Shown in pieces: positions 24,044 to 32,122 of a DNA stretch of 32,819 nucleotides. The stretch is taken from the NCBI GenBank assembly GCA_945888595.1, contig CAMDAO010000020.1:1-32819 (forward strand), given 5' to 3'. The notes beneath the pieces are model-generated. The model did no database searches and was not told the DNA's origin. It worked only from the letters and a program-made list of their open reading frames with translations. Each line of letters starts with the position of its first letter. The first letter of the stretch is position 1. The DNA is from Chryseobacterium gleum (lineage in GTDB: Bacteria > Bacteroidota > Bacteroidia > Flavobacteriales_D > Crocinitomicaceae). The translations under genes and the position numbers were made by a program.

Positions 24044-25579
24044 TCAATTGGTTTTCGTAGTAATTCGTTCGTTATTAAAATGAAGAATTTGCTCTAAATA
24101 TTCTCGATTGTTGGACAACCTTGGCACTTTGTTTTGTCCTCCGAGTTTCCCTTTTGATTTAAGCCAGTCGTCGAAAGTACCCTTCTCAACACTTGTAATT
24201 TTTAAAGCTTCAATCACCATATTATTTGTTCGCTTGGCATCATAATCTGAATTTAGTGCTCTTAGTGCCTGATCAAGAACTACTCCAAAATCATCTATAT
24301 TTGTTGGAGGCTGAATAAATTCTATCAACCATTCATGCTTCCCTCTTGCTTTATCTTCCATATAAACAGGACATGCAGTGTAATCCCTTATTTGAGAATT
24401 CGTTTTTAAACATGCTTCGGCTATCGCTTTTTCAGCATTTTCAACAATTAACTCCTCTCCAAAGGCATTGATAAAGCTTTTTGTCCGTCCTGTCACTACA
24501 ATTCGATATGGATTTGTGGAAGTAAACTTTATTGTATCGCCAATTATATATCTCCACAAACCAGCATTTGTAGAAATAACTAGGGCATAATTTTTATCTA
24601 CTTCTACCTCCGATAAATCAATAACTTTCTTAGAATACTTTCCTTCAAATTCATCCATGGGAATAAATTCGTAAAAAATTCCGTAATCCAGCATTAGTAA
24701 TAAATCGTTGGACTCCTTTTGGTCTTGAATTCCAAAAAAACCTTCTGAAGCATTATATGATTCAACATAATTCATTAAAGAATCAGGAATTAATTTTTGA
24801 AATTCCTCTTTATATGGCTCAAAACTTACTCCTCCATGCATGAATAATTCTAAATTTGGCCAAACTTCTTTTAAATTTTTCTTACCCGTAATCTCTAAAA
24901 CTTTATTAGCCAAGACCATTGTCCAACTTGGAACGCCAACAATAATACAGACATCCTGATCAATGGTATTTATAGCAATCTGTTCGATTTTTTCATCCCA
25001 TTCCGTCATCAATGCTATTTCTTTGGAAGGTGTTCTACGAATTTCAGCCCACCAAGGCAATGTTTTCATAATTATAGCAGATAAATCTCCACAATAGGAA
25101 TCTTCGGAAAGTGGGTTAATTTCAGTACTACCTCCTAAAACCAAATATTTTCCTTTATACAGTTTTGCCGCAGGGTTATTAGTGTAGTAAAAAGCTAATA
25201 AATCTTTCCCTGCATTTTTTTGACAATCTTCAAGTGCTTCCGGAGAAACAGGAATTAATTTACTTCTCTCAGAAGTGGTGCCCGATGATTTTGCGAATTT
25301 TTTTGTTTCTGTAGGCCACAAAACATTTTGCTCGCCATTTAGTAATCGATCAATCCAGGGCTTCACATCTTCGTATTCCTGAAGTGGCAGCGATAGTCGA
25401 TAGGTGATATAGTCGCGAATATTTGAGAAATTATTTTGTATTCCCCACACTGTTTTATCCGCTTTTTGAACTAATTCTTCAAGCGTTTCCTTTTGTACCT
25501 CCAAAGGATATTTGCGAAACAAATCAATTTGATGAATTCGCTTTTTTAATATCCATGCAAAAATGGAATTGAACGGCAT
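24044..25579 (-). CDS. GH3-family adenylating enzyme
   Basis: A 511-residue member of the GH3 (auxin-responsive promoter) family, ANL superfamily. The ATP-binding signature AKSSGTTSERSKLIPVS lies at about 109-125; further conserved blocks are KYLVLGGSTEINP, ELFMHGGVSFEPY, YNASEGFFGIQD, LVISTNAGLWRYIIGDTIKF and RTKSFINAFGEELIVENAE, the hinge into the C-terminal domain. Plant GH3 enzymes join hormones to amino acids through an acyl-adenylate. The bacterial substrate is not known. No signal peptide. It is followed directly by a secreted beta-rich protein in the same transcript. Confidence 0.9.
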   Translation of the reverse strand: MPFNSIFAWILKKRIHQIDLFRKYPLEVQKETLEELVQKADKTVWGIQNNFSNIRDYITYRLSLPLQEYEDVKPWIDRLLNGEQNVLWPTETKKFAKSSGTTSERSKLIPVSPEALEDCQKNAGKDLLAFYYTNNPAAKLYKGKYLVLGGSTEINPLSEDSYCGDLSAIIMKTLPWWAEIRRTPSKEIALMTEWDEKIEQIAINTIDQDVCIIVGVPSWTMVLANKVLEITGKKNLKEVWPNLELFMHGGVSFEPYKEEFQKLIPDSLMNYVESYNASEGFFGIQDQKESNDLLLMLDYGIFYEFIPMDEFEGKYSKKVIDLSEVEVDKNYALVISTNAGLWRYIIGDTIKFTSTNPYRIVVTGRTKSFINAFGEELIVENAEKAIAEACLKTNSQIRDYTACPVYMEDKARGKHEWLIEFIQPPTNIDDFGVVLDQALRALNSDYDAKRTNNMVIEALKITSVEKGTFDDWLKSKGKLGGQNKVPRLSNNREYLEQILHFNNERITTKTN

Positions 25580-25656
25580 CCTTACTTTTCTTTGAATTAA
25601 TTAATAGTTGCTTAAAGTTGGCTAAAAAAAATGACATATTCGAAACAAACCAAAAA

Positions 25657-25688
25657 ATCCTGCTCAAAAAGAACAGGATCCATTTTTA
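25657..25688 (-). terminator. Terminator of the 32-residue micro-ORF
   Basis: On the minus strand ATCCTGTTC, loop TTTTT, GAGCAGGAT form a stem with one internal mismatch, followed by TTTTTT. It lies just beyond the stop of the micro-ORF at 25710 and upstream of the GH3 gene. Confidence 0.75.
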
Positions 25689-25709
25689 TTCGACTTTAAA
25701 AAGGTTGAA

Positions 25710-25808
25710 TTAACCCCAAATTAAAAGACTTGCAAGAGTTCCTAATACTAATATTGTGTAGATAGTAGCAATTGCAGCTGTTGAACCTTCGAAGAAATTG
25801 TCTGACAT
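25710..25808 (-). CDS. 32-residue single-pass membrane micro-ORF
   Basis: ATG at 25808 to TAA at 25710 encodes 32 residues: MSDNFFEGSTAAIAT, then a hydrophobic run IYTILVLGT and LASLLIWG at the end. Residues about 11-31 form one transmembrane helix with an acidic N-terminus. It is a complete transcription unit: TACTTTTG (25832-25825) ends 16 bases before the ATG and a rho-independent terminator follows the stop. No family recognised; its size and shape resemble accessory subunits of membrane complexes. That a separate promoter and terminator frame such a short ORF argues that it is real. Confidence 0.65.
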   Translation of the reverse strand: MSDNFFEGSTAAIATIYTILVLGTLASLLIWG

Positions 25809-25824
25809 AAAATTATTTTTTTAT

Positions 25825-25832
25825 CAAAAGTA
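25825..25832 (-). promoter_or_regulatory. TAnnTTTG promoter element for the micro-ORF
   Basis: Minus-strand TACTTTTG is an exact -7 match 16 bases before the ATG. The nearest upstream TTG is 15 bp away rather than 19. Confidence 0.6.
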
Positions 25833-25918
25833 AAAATAAATACCTTTCAACACTATATCTAATCGAAAAATTATTTAATAATTAATCAAATTTGAAATTT
25901 TCTCAATGCGAACAATTG

Positions 25919-25942
25919 AAAAATATTCTGAATCAGGATATT
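25919..25942 (-). terminator. Terminator overlapping the stop of the MORN-repeat gene
   Basis: On the minus strand AATATCCTG, loop ATT, CAGAATATT (one G-T pair), followed by a T-run. The stem begins within the TAA stop codon at 25941-25943. Confidence 0.65.
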
Positions 25943-26948
25943 ATTTCTTCTTTTTTTTCTTTTTCCCTGATTGTCCAGACATCACATCATCATCTTCCTT
26001 CCCCTCTTTTTCTTCTGGAGCACCGAAAGAATAGGTTTCGCGGCCATGTTCATCGTATTTATATTCTTCCAAAACTTTACCCTTTTTATAAATTGTTTTA
26101 TGTTTTAGCTTCGTGTCGGGATAAAACTCTTGCGCGGTTCCTTCTTTTATTCCTTTTTTATAATTTTCGACATCTTGAATTTGGCCTTCATAATAAAACG
26201 TTTTAAATTCACCATCCTTCACATCCATTTTCCAATGCTCAGTTCGAAGAAGTACTCCATCGTCATACAAAAATTTAAATTCACCATCTTTTTTTCCCAT
26301 TTTGTATAACATATCCTGAATTATGATCCCTTTTTCATTATACGTTTTAAAGGGTCCATCAAAAATTCCATTTGTATAATGCACCTCTTTTTGTAATCTT
26401 GACATGGTAAAATATGTTTTCTGAACACCATGCATCAAGCCATGATTATAATTTTCAGATAAGGTAGTATCTCCCTTTTTCGTGAAAAAAATACTTCTAC
26501 CATGCTGCTCTCCGGTAAAATAATTCATTTCCCAAGCGACCATTTTTGTGCTGTCGTAATAATAAATCCAGGTCCCATTTCTAATACCTTGAACGTGCGA
26601 TCGAATAACTTGAGGACAACCAGATTCATACACAGTTGTATCTATACCGTCTTCTTTTCCATCAACAAACGAAACTGTTCTTTCCAACATCCCATTGTTG
26701 TGACACGTCTCGCATTTACCATTGTATGGAGTGCCATCAATCCCTGCTAAAAAAGTATTATTGTCTTGATTATACGATAATTTTTCATTGCAATCAATCG
26801 TACCCGCACTTTTTCCGCATTCCCATTCTGCATACTTTACATTTTTCTTTCGTAGGTCAGATTTTGCATAACATTTTTCAGATTGTGCTGAAGCAATAGT
26901 AGCAATTACCATAAAAAGTATGGCTGCATAAATATTTTTAGCTTTCAT
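25941..26948 (-). CDS. Exported MORN/YwqK-repeat protein with poly-Lys tail
   Basis: A 335-residue protein with signal peptide MKAKNIYAAILFMVIATIASAQ. After a Cys-containing N-terminal part, MORN-type repeats of about 23 residues recur from residue 85: GMLERTVSFVDGKEDG, LQKEVHYTNGIFDGPFKTYNE, DMLYKMGKKDGEFKFLYDD and so on, as in the YwqK family often annotated as 'antitoxin' without support. A CETCH motif (79-83) matches the c-type haem signature CXXCH but may instead be a disulfide or metal site. The C-terminus is acidic (EEKEGKEDDD) then seven lysines encoded by an A-rich run. Location probably periplasm or cell surface. Single gene. Confidence 0.82.
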   Translation of the reverse strand: MKAKNIYAAILFMVIATIASAQSEKCYAKSDLRKKNVKYAEWECGKSAGTIDCNEKLSYNQDNNTFLAGIDGTPYNGKCETCHNNGMLERTVSFVDGKEDGIDTTVYESGCPQVIRSHVQGIRNGTWIYYYDSTKMVAWEMNYFTGEQHGRSIFFTKKGDTTLSENYNHGLMHGVQKTYFTMSRLQKEVHYTNGIFDGPFKTYNEKGIIIQDMLYKMGKKDGEFKFLYDDGVLLRTEHWKMDVKDGEFKTFYYEGQIQDVENYKKGIKEGTAQEFYPDTKLKHKTIYKKGKVLEEYKYDEHGRETYSFGAPEEKEGKEDDDVMSGQSGKKKKKKK

Positions 26949-27100
26949 ATGTAAATAATTTATTTTTTAAATGTCATTTGCACTGCATAATTAGCCAAAA
27001 AGTGAGTCGAAGTCTTAAAACTCATCTTTGTTTGTGACGTTATTCGCTTATGGCTTATTTACTACTTTTTTTCGATAAATATTAACGAATACAACAAAAT

Positions 27101-27499
27101 TTATTCCCTTTTTAAAGACTCCAATACAATCTTCATTTTTGCTGGAATTTCGATCGTCTTTTCAGTAACAGAATCGTATCCTACTAAAACAGAAGACCCT
27201 GTCGTATAAACTTTACCATTTACTCTTAATTCATAGCCTAAAGTAAAACTTTTTGTTCTAATTTCCATGGTAAAAATGGTGATTTCTGGTATTTGATGCA
27301 ATAAAACGGGAGAAAAATATTCTACTTCATTTTTTCTTAAAATTATTCCAAACTTTTTCCAATCCCAATTATCACCTAACAATGGCGTAAAATAAGCAAT
27401 TCTTGCCATTTCAAAATAACTTAGGTAAACAGCATTATTAACATGTCCCAGTGTATCTAAATCAGAAAATCTAACTTGAATTTTTATCGGCTGCTCCAT
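27101..27499 (-). CDS. Acyl-CoA thioesterase (hotdog fold)
   Basis: A 132-residue 4HBT-family protein with RFSDLDTLGHVNNAVYLSYFEMAR (10-33), where D15 is the expected catalytic aspartate, and a second block RKNEVEYFSPVLL. It is a distant paralogue of the thioesterase at 16,694 and differs in keeping the standard GHVNN rather than GYCYYGN. Cytoplasmic. It begins 29 bases after the membrane 4,6-dehydratase gene and probably belongs to its transcript. Substrate unknown. Confidence 0.9.
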   Translation of the reverse strand: MEQPIKIQVRFSDLDTLGHVNNAVYLSYFEMARIAYFTPLLGDNWDWKKFGIILRKNEVEYFSPVLLHQIPEITIFTMEIRTKSFTLGYELRVNGKVYTTGSSVLVGYDSVTEKTIEIPAKMKIVLESLKRE

Positions 27500-27528
27500 C
27501 TGTTTTTACAAATTCTAAATTGAAATCC

Positions 27529-29409
27529 TTATTTTTTATCTAGCAATTCAAAAGCTGAATTATTACTAATGTACTCTGGTACAATTTCTTTCATTTTGGA
27601 GACAATATTTTCATTGTGTTGCCCTTCAAATAGTCCAATCAAGTCATCTATCAAAAGAATGGTTTTAGTTTCTTCTACTCTTACTTTTGCCTTAAGAATT
27701 TGCGGATGATGGGTTGGTAACGTATTTTCCTCAGCGGCTAAAAGTTCTTCATATAATTTCTCTCCAGGCCTTAAACCTGTTATTTTGATTTCAATATCTT
27801 TACCGATTTCCAAACCGCTTAGCTGAATCATTTTTTTAGCCAAATCGATAATTTTTACCGATTCACCCATGTCAAAAACAAATATTTCTCCACCCTCCCC
27901 CATTGAACCCGCTTCGAGTACTAACTGACAAGCTTCTGGAATCGTCATGAAAAAACGCGTAATTCTTTCATCAGTCAAGGTGATAGGCCCGCCATTTTCG
28001 ATTTGTTTTTGAAACAATGGAATTACAGAACCGTTAGAACCTAGCACATTTCCAAAACGAGTAGTTATAAATTTCGTTGATGAATGTACACTAGACGCTT
28101 GTGCATAAATCTCAGCGATTCTTTTGGAAGCACCCATTACATTGGTAGGATTAACCGCTTTATCCGTTGAAATCATTACAAATTTCTCTACGTTGAATTT
28201 ATTGGATAAATCTACTAAATTTTTGGTTCCTTTCACATTTGTAAGTATCGCTTCAGAAGGATTATCTTCCATTAAAGGCACATGTTTATAAGCGGCTGCA
28301 TGAAAGACATACTGAGGATTAAAATGTTCAAATAATTTCTCCATGCGCTCCTTGTTCCTAATATCGCCAATTACAATTTCATAGGAAAAGTTTGAAAATA
28401 ATCGATTCAATTCATTGTGTAAATCGTACAAAGGAGACTCTGCTTGATCTAACAAAATTAAAAGTGATGGCTCATACTTTGCGATTTGCATCACCATTCC
28501 GCTGCCAATTGAACCAGCAGCACCCGTAACTAAAATCACTTTTCCTTTTAATTCATTTGAAATTTTTGTAGCATCTAACACAATTGATTTCCTTCCAAGT
28601 AAATCTTCTATTTTAATTTTCCCAATTTGCTTTGTTGAGAATTCGCCATTTATCCAACTTTCAGGATTGGGCACTTTATGCACTAAAACATTATTTTGCA
28701 GACAAATTTCAACGATGTTTTTCCTGTTTTCTTCATTTGGATTTTGAATCGCAATAATCAATTGTGAAACTCTTTGTTCTTTTATTATTTCATCTAATTT
28801 CGAAGAATGGAAAATGGTAACCCCTTGTAATCTAGATTTATCCATTTTTTTATTATCGTCAATAAATCCAATAATATCATACGAAATAGTTGTGTCTTTT
28901 TCTATCGTTCTTTTGGTTATTAGGCCAGAAACTCCTGCGCCATATATTAGAACACGTTCACGAGAATCTTTTGGTTTTAGAGCTTCCAAGTATACTAATT
29001 TAACAGCAAACCTAAAACCAATCATAAAAACGAAAGAAGCTAGAAATTCAATCAAAAGGACAGACATTGGAAATAAATAATAGCCATCCCAGAAATTAAA
29101 TCGCACTATTCCTAAAACTACAAACGCAACAGATGAAGTAAATGAAGCAAAAAATATTCTTCTAAGATCTTCGGTAGAGGTATGTCTAACTAGGCCTCGA
29201 TGAATTTTAAATTGAAAGAAAACAATGAATTTAACAAGTATAAATAAAAGTATTGATTTGGATAGAATATCTAATTCTTGTTCGATTAATAGTGCCTCTG
29301 CTTTTAAATCAAAACGGATGAGGTACGCAAAAAACAACCCTATGATTGACAAAAACAAATCAATCAAGATAATCATCCAGCGAGGAATGTTAGTTTTTGG
29401 TAAATTCAT
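27529..29409 (-). CDS. Membrane-bound nucleotide-sugar 4,6-dehydratase (WbpM/PglF/CapD type)
   Basis: A 626-residue protein with about four N-terminal transmembrane helices (about 11-31, 53-69, 88-104, 113-137), a first Rossmann domain (VLIYGAGVSG, 153-162) and the catalytic SDR domain with VTGAAGSIGSG (294-304). The active site reads S414 TDK with M425 and K429 in VMGASKR: methionine in place of the SDR tyrosine, as in WbpM/PglF-type UDP-GlcNAc 4,6-dehydratases. These start synthesis of deoxyamino sugars for surface glycans. The ATG at 29409 is preferred; an in-frame TTG at 29415 lies inside the promoter element. Confidence 0.9.
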   Translation of the reverse strand: MNLPKTNIPRWMIILIDLFLSIIGLFFAYLIRFDLKAEALLIEQELDILSKSILLFILVKFIVFFQFKIHRGLVRHTSTEDLRRIFFASFTSSVAFVVLGIVRFNFWDGYYLFPMSVLLIEFLASFVFMIGFRFAVKLVYLEALKPKDSRERVLIYGAGVSGLITKRTIEKDTTISYDIIGFIDDNKKMDKSRLQGVTIFHSSKLDEIIKEQRVSQLIIAIQNPNEENRKNIVEICLQNNVLVHKVPNPESWINGEFSTKQIGKIKIEDLLGRKSIVLDATKISNELKGKVILVTGAAGSIGSGMVMQIAKYEPSLLILLDQAESPLYDLHNELNRLFSNFSYEIVIGDIRNKERMEKLFEHFNPQYVFHAAAYKHVPLMEDNPSEAILTNVKGTKNLVDLSNKFNVEKFVMISTDKAVNPTNVMGASKRIAEIYAQASSVHSSTKFITTRFGNVLGSNGSVIPLFQKQIENGGPITLTDERITRFFMTIPEACQLVLEAGSMGEGGEIFVFDMGESVKIIDLAKKMIQLSGLEIGKDIEIKITGLRPGEKLYEELLAAEENTLPTHHPQILKAKVRVEETKTILLIDDLIGLFEGQHNENIVSKMKEIVPEYISNNSAFELLDKK

Positions 29410-29412
29410 AAG

Positions 29413-29420
29413 CAAATATA
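29413..29420 (-). promoter_or_regulatory. TAnnTTTG promoter element, near-leaderless, for the 4,6-dehydratase
   Basis: Minus-strand TATATTTG ends only 3 bases before the ATG at 29409, so the transcript would start at or within the first codons. Confidence 0.5.
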
Positions 29421-29457
29421 CATACTTTATTTGAATGAAAATCTATTCCACTAGCTA

Positions 29458-30444
29458 TTAGTCTAGATCTTTGAACGAAGTAAAAGTATGTATTTTATGA
29501 TTCTTTCTTACAAAAGATTCCAAAACAGAAATAGAATAATTGGTATTACCCTTAGGATGTCCAATCGTAACCATATCCGTATAATTTTTCACCTGAAAAT
29601 AGCGTAAACTGGTTTCTAATTTAGATGAATAATAGCCATCCGTACTGACATGATTCCATGTAAAATTCGTCAAAACTGACTTTTTTCTACCTGGTTGTGA
29701 GAGAAAAATTCCATCACCCACCATTTTGTGAGAACGGGGAAACATTCTTCCTAAAACATATAGACGCCAGTAAAATAATGGCGAATATTTAAGCGATGAA
29801 ATTGGATATTCGTGAAAAAACCCGTCTTCATTTTCAACGCAAACGTCCTCTTCAAACCTATAATTTGCCTTAAAAGGAGCTTTTCTAAAATCAAAAAAAT
29901 AATGCTGCGATTCGAAATGACCACCTGGAAAAACACTTGTATCATATTTAATTCCCACTTTTTTGAAGATATTCCTTAAACGGTCAAATGGTTGAATACA
30001 CCAACCACCAGCTCGAAAAGTGTGAGAAACTTTTCCCGTTAAGTTGTCTAAATATACTTTGTATCGCGTCACAATATCTTCCATTTCATCCTGGTGAAAA
30101 TCATCTAATTTATAACAACCATTCATATCAATCACCCATTTTTCGCCGGTATAATATGCTCGTTCCCAGTGCGGATGAATATGAAGCTGCACGTCACAGC
30201 CATTTTCAATCATTTCCTGAATTTGGATTTTAACCTTTGATAAGTCGGACTTTAGTTTCAAGTGCTTTACACATTCTGCTTCTAAACGAATTAAATACCC
30301 AACATCAACGAAAAAAGTCATTGGAATCGAATACTTTTTTGAAATAGCAAGAAGATTATTCGTTGGATGTATCATACAACCTTCGACTGATCCAGTACTT
30401 TCACCGAAAAATAATTCATAATCAAATGTTAGAAAAATATTCAT
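29458..30444 (-). CDS. Polysaccharide-deacetylase-like protein
   Basis: A 328-residue protein of the NodB/carbohydrate esterase 4 type fold. The first motif is LTFDYELFFG with D8, in place of the usual TFDD; the metal-binding motif QLHIHPHWE gives H88, H90 and H92, and FRAGGWC and TIGHPKG fill the later motif positions. The start at ATG 30444 puts the first strand at the N-terminus as in the family; a GTG at 30489 would add 15 residues. No signal peptide, so cytoplasmic. Located 48 bases upstream of the 4,6-dehydratase in what looks like a surface-glycan region, so an N-acetyl sugar intermediate is a likely substrate (inference). Confidence 0.82.
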   Translation of the reverse strand: MNIFLTFDYELFFGESTGSVEGCMIHPTNNLLAISKKYSIPMTFFVDVGYLIRLEAECVKHLKLKSDLSKVKIQIQEMIENGCDVQLHIHPHWERAYYTGEKWVIDMNGCYKLDDFHQDEMEDIVTRYKVYLDNLTGKVSHTFRAGGWCIQPFDRLRNIFKKVGIKYDTSVFPGGHFESQHYFFDFRKAPFKANYRFEEDVCVENEDGFFHEYPISSLKYSPLFYWRLYVLGRMFPRSHKMVGDGIFLSQPGRKKSVLTNFTWNHVSTDGYYSSKLETSLRYFQVKNYTDMVTIGHPKGNTNYSISVLESFVRKNHKIHTFTSFKDLD

Positions 30445-30635
30445 ATGGATTAAGCTTTTTTCATCTTCTTTCGTGTGTAAATGTGTCACTCGTTTTGCAG
30501 GTGAGTATGCCTTTATTGATAATTCGTGCGTGTAAAAGTAAAAGAAATAGAAGTTATTTATATCAAATACTGACGATTAAATTATAATTTTACAGAACAC
30601 ACGCGTACTAATAGAATACTAAAAATCATCTTTTA

Positions 30636-31085
30636 ATGGAAATCGAACGAAAATTCACAGTTGATCACATAAAATGGAATTTAGCTTCTAAGCCAGAACC
30701 TCACTTAATTGTGCAAAGTTACTTATCCAAAAATGCCGCTTGCACCGTTCGAGTTCGAATAAAAGATGACAAAGCATTTATCACCGTAAAAGGAAAATCA
30801 ATCGGCATAAGTCGATCAGAGTTTGAGTATGAAATCCCTATAGAAGACGCTCAACAAATAATCCAAACATTAACAGATAAAACACTTACAAAATATCGAT
30901 ATTCAATTCCATGTGGCAGACATCTATGGGAAGTTGACGTTTTTCAAGGAAAATTAGAAGGATTGATTATTGCTGAAATTGAGCTATCATCCGAAGAAGA
31001 AACTTTTGAATCGCCAGAGTGGGTTTTAAAAGATGTATCTGACAATATTGAATTCTACAACTCTCGACTTATTGATAAATGCTAA
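30636..31085 (+). CDS. CYTH-domain protein (triphosphate tunnel metalloenzyme)
   Basis: A 149-residue protein with the defining MEIERKF start (EXEXK: E2, E4, K6), then charged residues pointing into the tunnel: TVRVRIKDDKAFITVKGK, EFEYEIP, KYRYSI, WEVDVF and IAEIELSSEEE. CYTH enzymes hydrolyse inorganic triphosphate or related compounds with Mg2+ or Mn2+; adenylate cyclase activity occurs in some. Normal size for the single-domain bacterial type. Divergent from the deacetylase gene and convergent, 10 bases apart, with the next gene. Confidence 0.92.
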   Translation: MEIERKFTVDHIKWNLASKPEPHLIVQSYLSKNAACTVRVRIKDDKAFITVKGKSIGISRSEFEYEIPIEDAQQIIQTLTDKTLTKYRYSIPCGRHLWEVDVFQGKLEGLIIAEIELSSEEETFESPEWVLKDVSDNIEFYNSRLIDKC

Positions 31086-31095
31086 AAATAACTTT

Positions 31096-31428
31096 CTACA
31101 CCTTTTCAGACAAGATATTACTTTTTTCTAAGTCAAAAACCATTGAGCCCACTTTTATATCAAACCATTCAAGAAAAATATCCATATTTCTTTCCGTTGG
31201 CCAAGAATTTTCATCTTCAGTTATTGCAAAAAGTTCATTTTTAAAAATTTTCTTGAAATGTTGCTCAATAATTGGCTCGATATCAAAAAAATCTTCTGTA
31301 ATTAAATAAGTTGTTGGCTCGATATCATCTTCCGCAGAAAATTGCAATTCAGTATCTATTGTATTCGCCCAATTCCAAAAACTCTGTTTAGGTGTTACCG
31401 CTAAAAACCCTCTATTTAATAAATTCAT
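31096..31428 (-). CDS. Conserved-looking hypothetical protein, 110 residues
   Basis: An acidic, cytoplasmic 110-residue protein starting MNLLNRGFLAVTPKQSFWNWAN. It alternates predicted strands and helices (TTYLITEDFF, IEQHFKKIFKNELFAI, MDIFLEWFDIKVGSMVFDL) and has several tryptophans. No family recognised. It lies 4 bases after the lipoprotein gene, so the two form an operon. Overlap-free but convergent with the CYTH gene without an intervening terminator. Confidence 0.7.
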   Translation of the reverse strand: MNLLNRGFLAVTPKQSFWNWANTIDTELQFSAEDDIEPTTYLITEDFFDIEPIIEQHFKKIFKNELFAITEDENSWPTERNMDIFLEWFDIKVGSMVFDLEKSNILSEKV

Positions 31429-31432
31429 AAAA

Positions 31433-32077
31433 TTATATTTTTTGTAAAACCTCCCTTAAAATGTCATCTTTACTGCTCATCCATTTTGCCTTTCCTTTCT
31501 TCGGTTGTGCCACCACATACTTCCAATTTTTTCCAAAATCTTGCTCTTTAAGAACTTTCAACCAAACTTCTTGATTTATTTTTTTTTCAGAATCAATAAT
31601 CAGGAGATGTTGATCATTCACTAAAAGTAATAAATTTTGCTTTTGAAAATTCACTTTTTCTCCGATTTTTATGGTTTTACAAGAAGGGCCAAAACAGTCT
31701 AATAAATTATACAGTGCGGTTGAAGTTTGAAGAGAATCCTTAAAAACCCAATCCATGAAAACAACTGAATCAAGTCCATTTTTCCAACAAAATTTATATT
31801 TTGAATTAGCTTTAAACCGATCTGCAAATAAATCAATAGAATAAAGGTGAACGCTATCATAGTCCCATTTCAAAAAGTCGAAAACTCCTTTGTAAGAAGC
31901 GGGCATTGAATCCATAAAAGAGGTGGTTTTATTCATCCTATTTTTAGCACTATCAGTTTCCTTATATCGTTCTGAAGAAGGTGTAAGATCTTCTAATTTA
32001 AGCACTTTTTCATCTGGCTTATCAGCACAGGAAAACAAGAAAAAAAATCCAAGAAGAGCGCTAAAAATATACTTCAT
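31433..32077 (-). CDS. Putative lipoprotein of unknown function
   Basis: A 214-residue lipoprotein from ATG 32077: signal MKYIFSALLGFFFLFSC with lipobox LFSC, lipidated C17. An ATG at 32086 adds MFF and is possible, but the MK start is more typical of lipoproteins. The mature part holds KFCWKNGLDSVVFMDWVF, LLDCFGPSCKTIKIG and NLLLLVNDQHLLIIDS. No known domain recognised. First gene of a pair with the 110-residue protein. Confidence 0.72.
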   Translation of the reverse strand: MKYIFSALLGFFFLFSCADKPDEKVLKLEDLTPSSERYKETDSAKNRMNKTTSFMDSMPASYKGVFDFLKWDYDSVHLYSIDLFADRFKANSKYKFCWKNGLDSVVFMDWVFKDSLQTSTALYNLLDCFGPSCKTIKIGEKVNFQKQNLLLLVNDQHLLIIDSEKKINQEVWLKVLKEQDFGKNWKYVVAQPKKGKAKWMSSKDDILREVLQKI

Positions 32078-32091
32078 AAAAAACATTACAC

Positions 32092-32099
32092 CAAAGTTA
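32092..32099 (-). promoter_or_regulatory. TAnnTTTG promoter element for the lipoprotein gene
   Basis: Minus-strand TAACTTTG ends 5 bases before the ATG at 32086 and 14 before the ATG at 32077. At the 19-bp position the -33 triplet is TTC, one mismatch from TTG. Confidence 0.5.
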
Positions 32100-32122
32100 A
32101 ACGAAAGAACTGAATAGTGAAA

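Noticed and set aside
25892-26206. Plus-strand ORF of 104 codons antisense to the MORN gene
   Set aside because: Composition follows the reverse of the repeat gene; no independent signals.
25941-26948. Reading the MORN/YwqK protein as an antitoxin
   Set aside because: That label comes from a family name; there is no toxin gene nearby and the protein has a signal peptide.
26963-27028. 21-codon minus-strand ORF upstream of the MORN gene
   Set aside because: No promoter element or terminator, no hydrophobic or conserved-looking pattern; probably chance.
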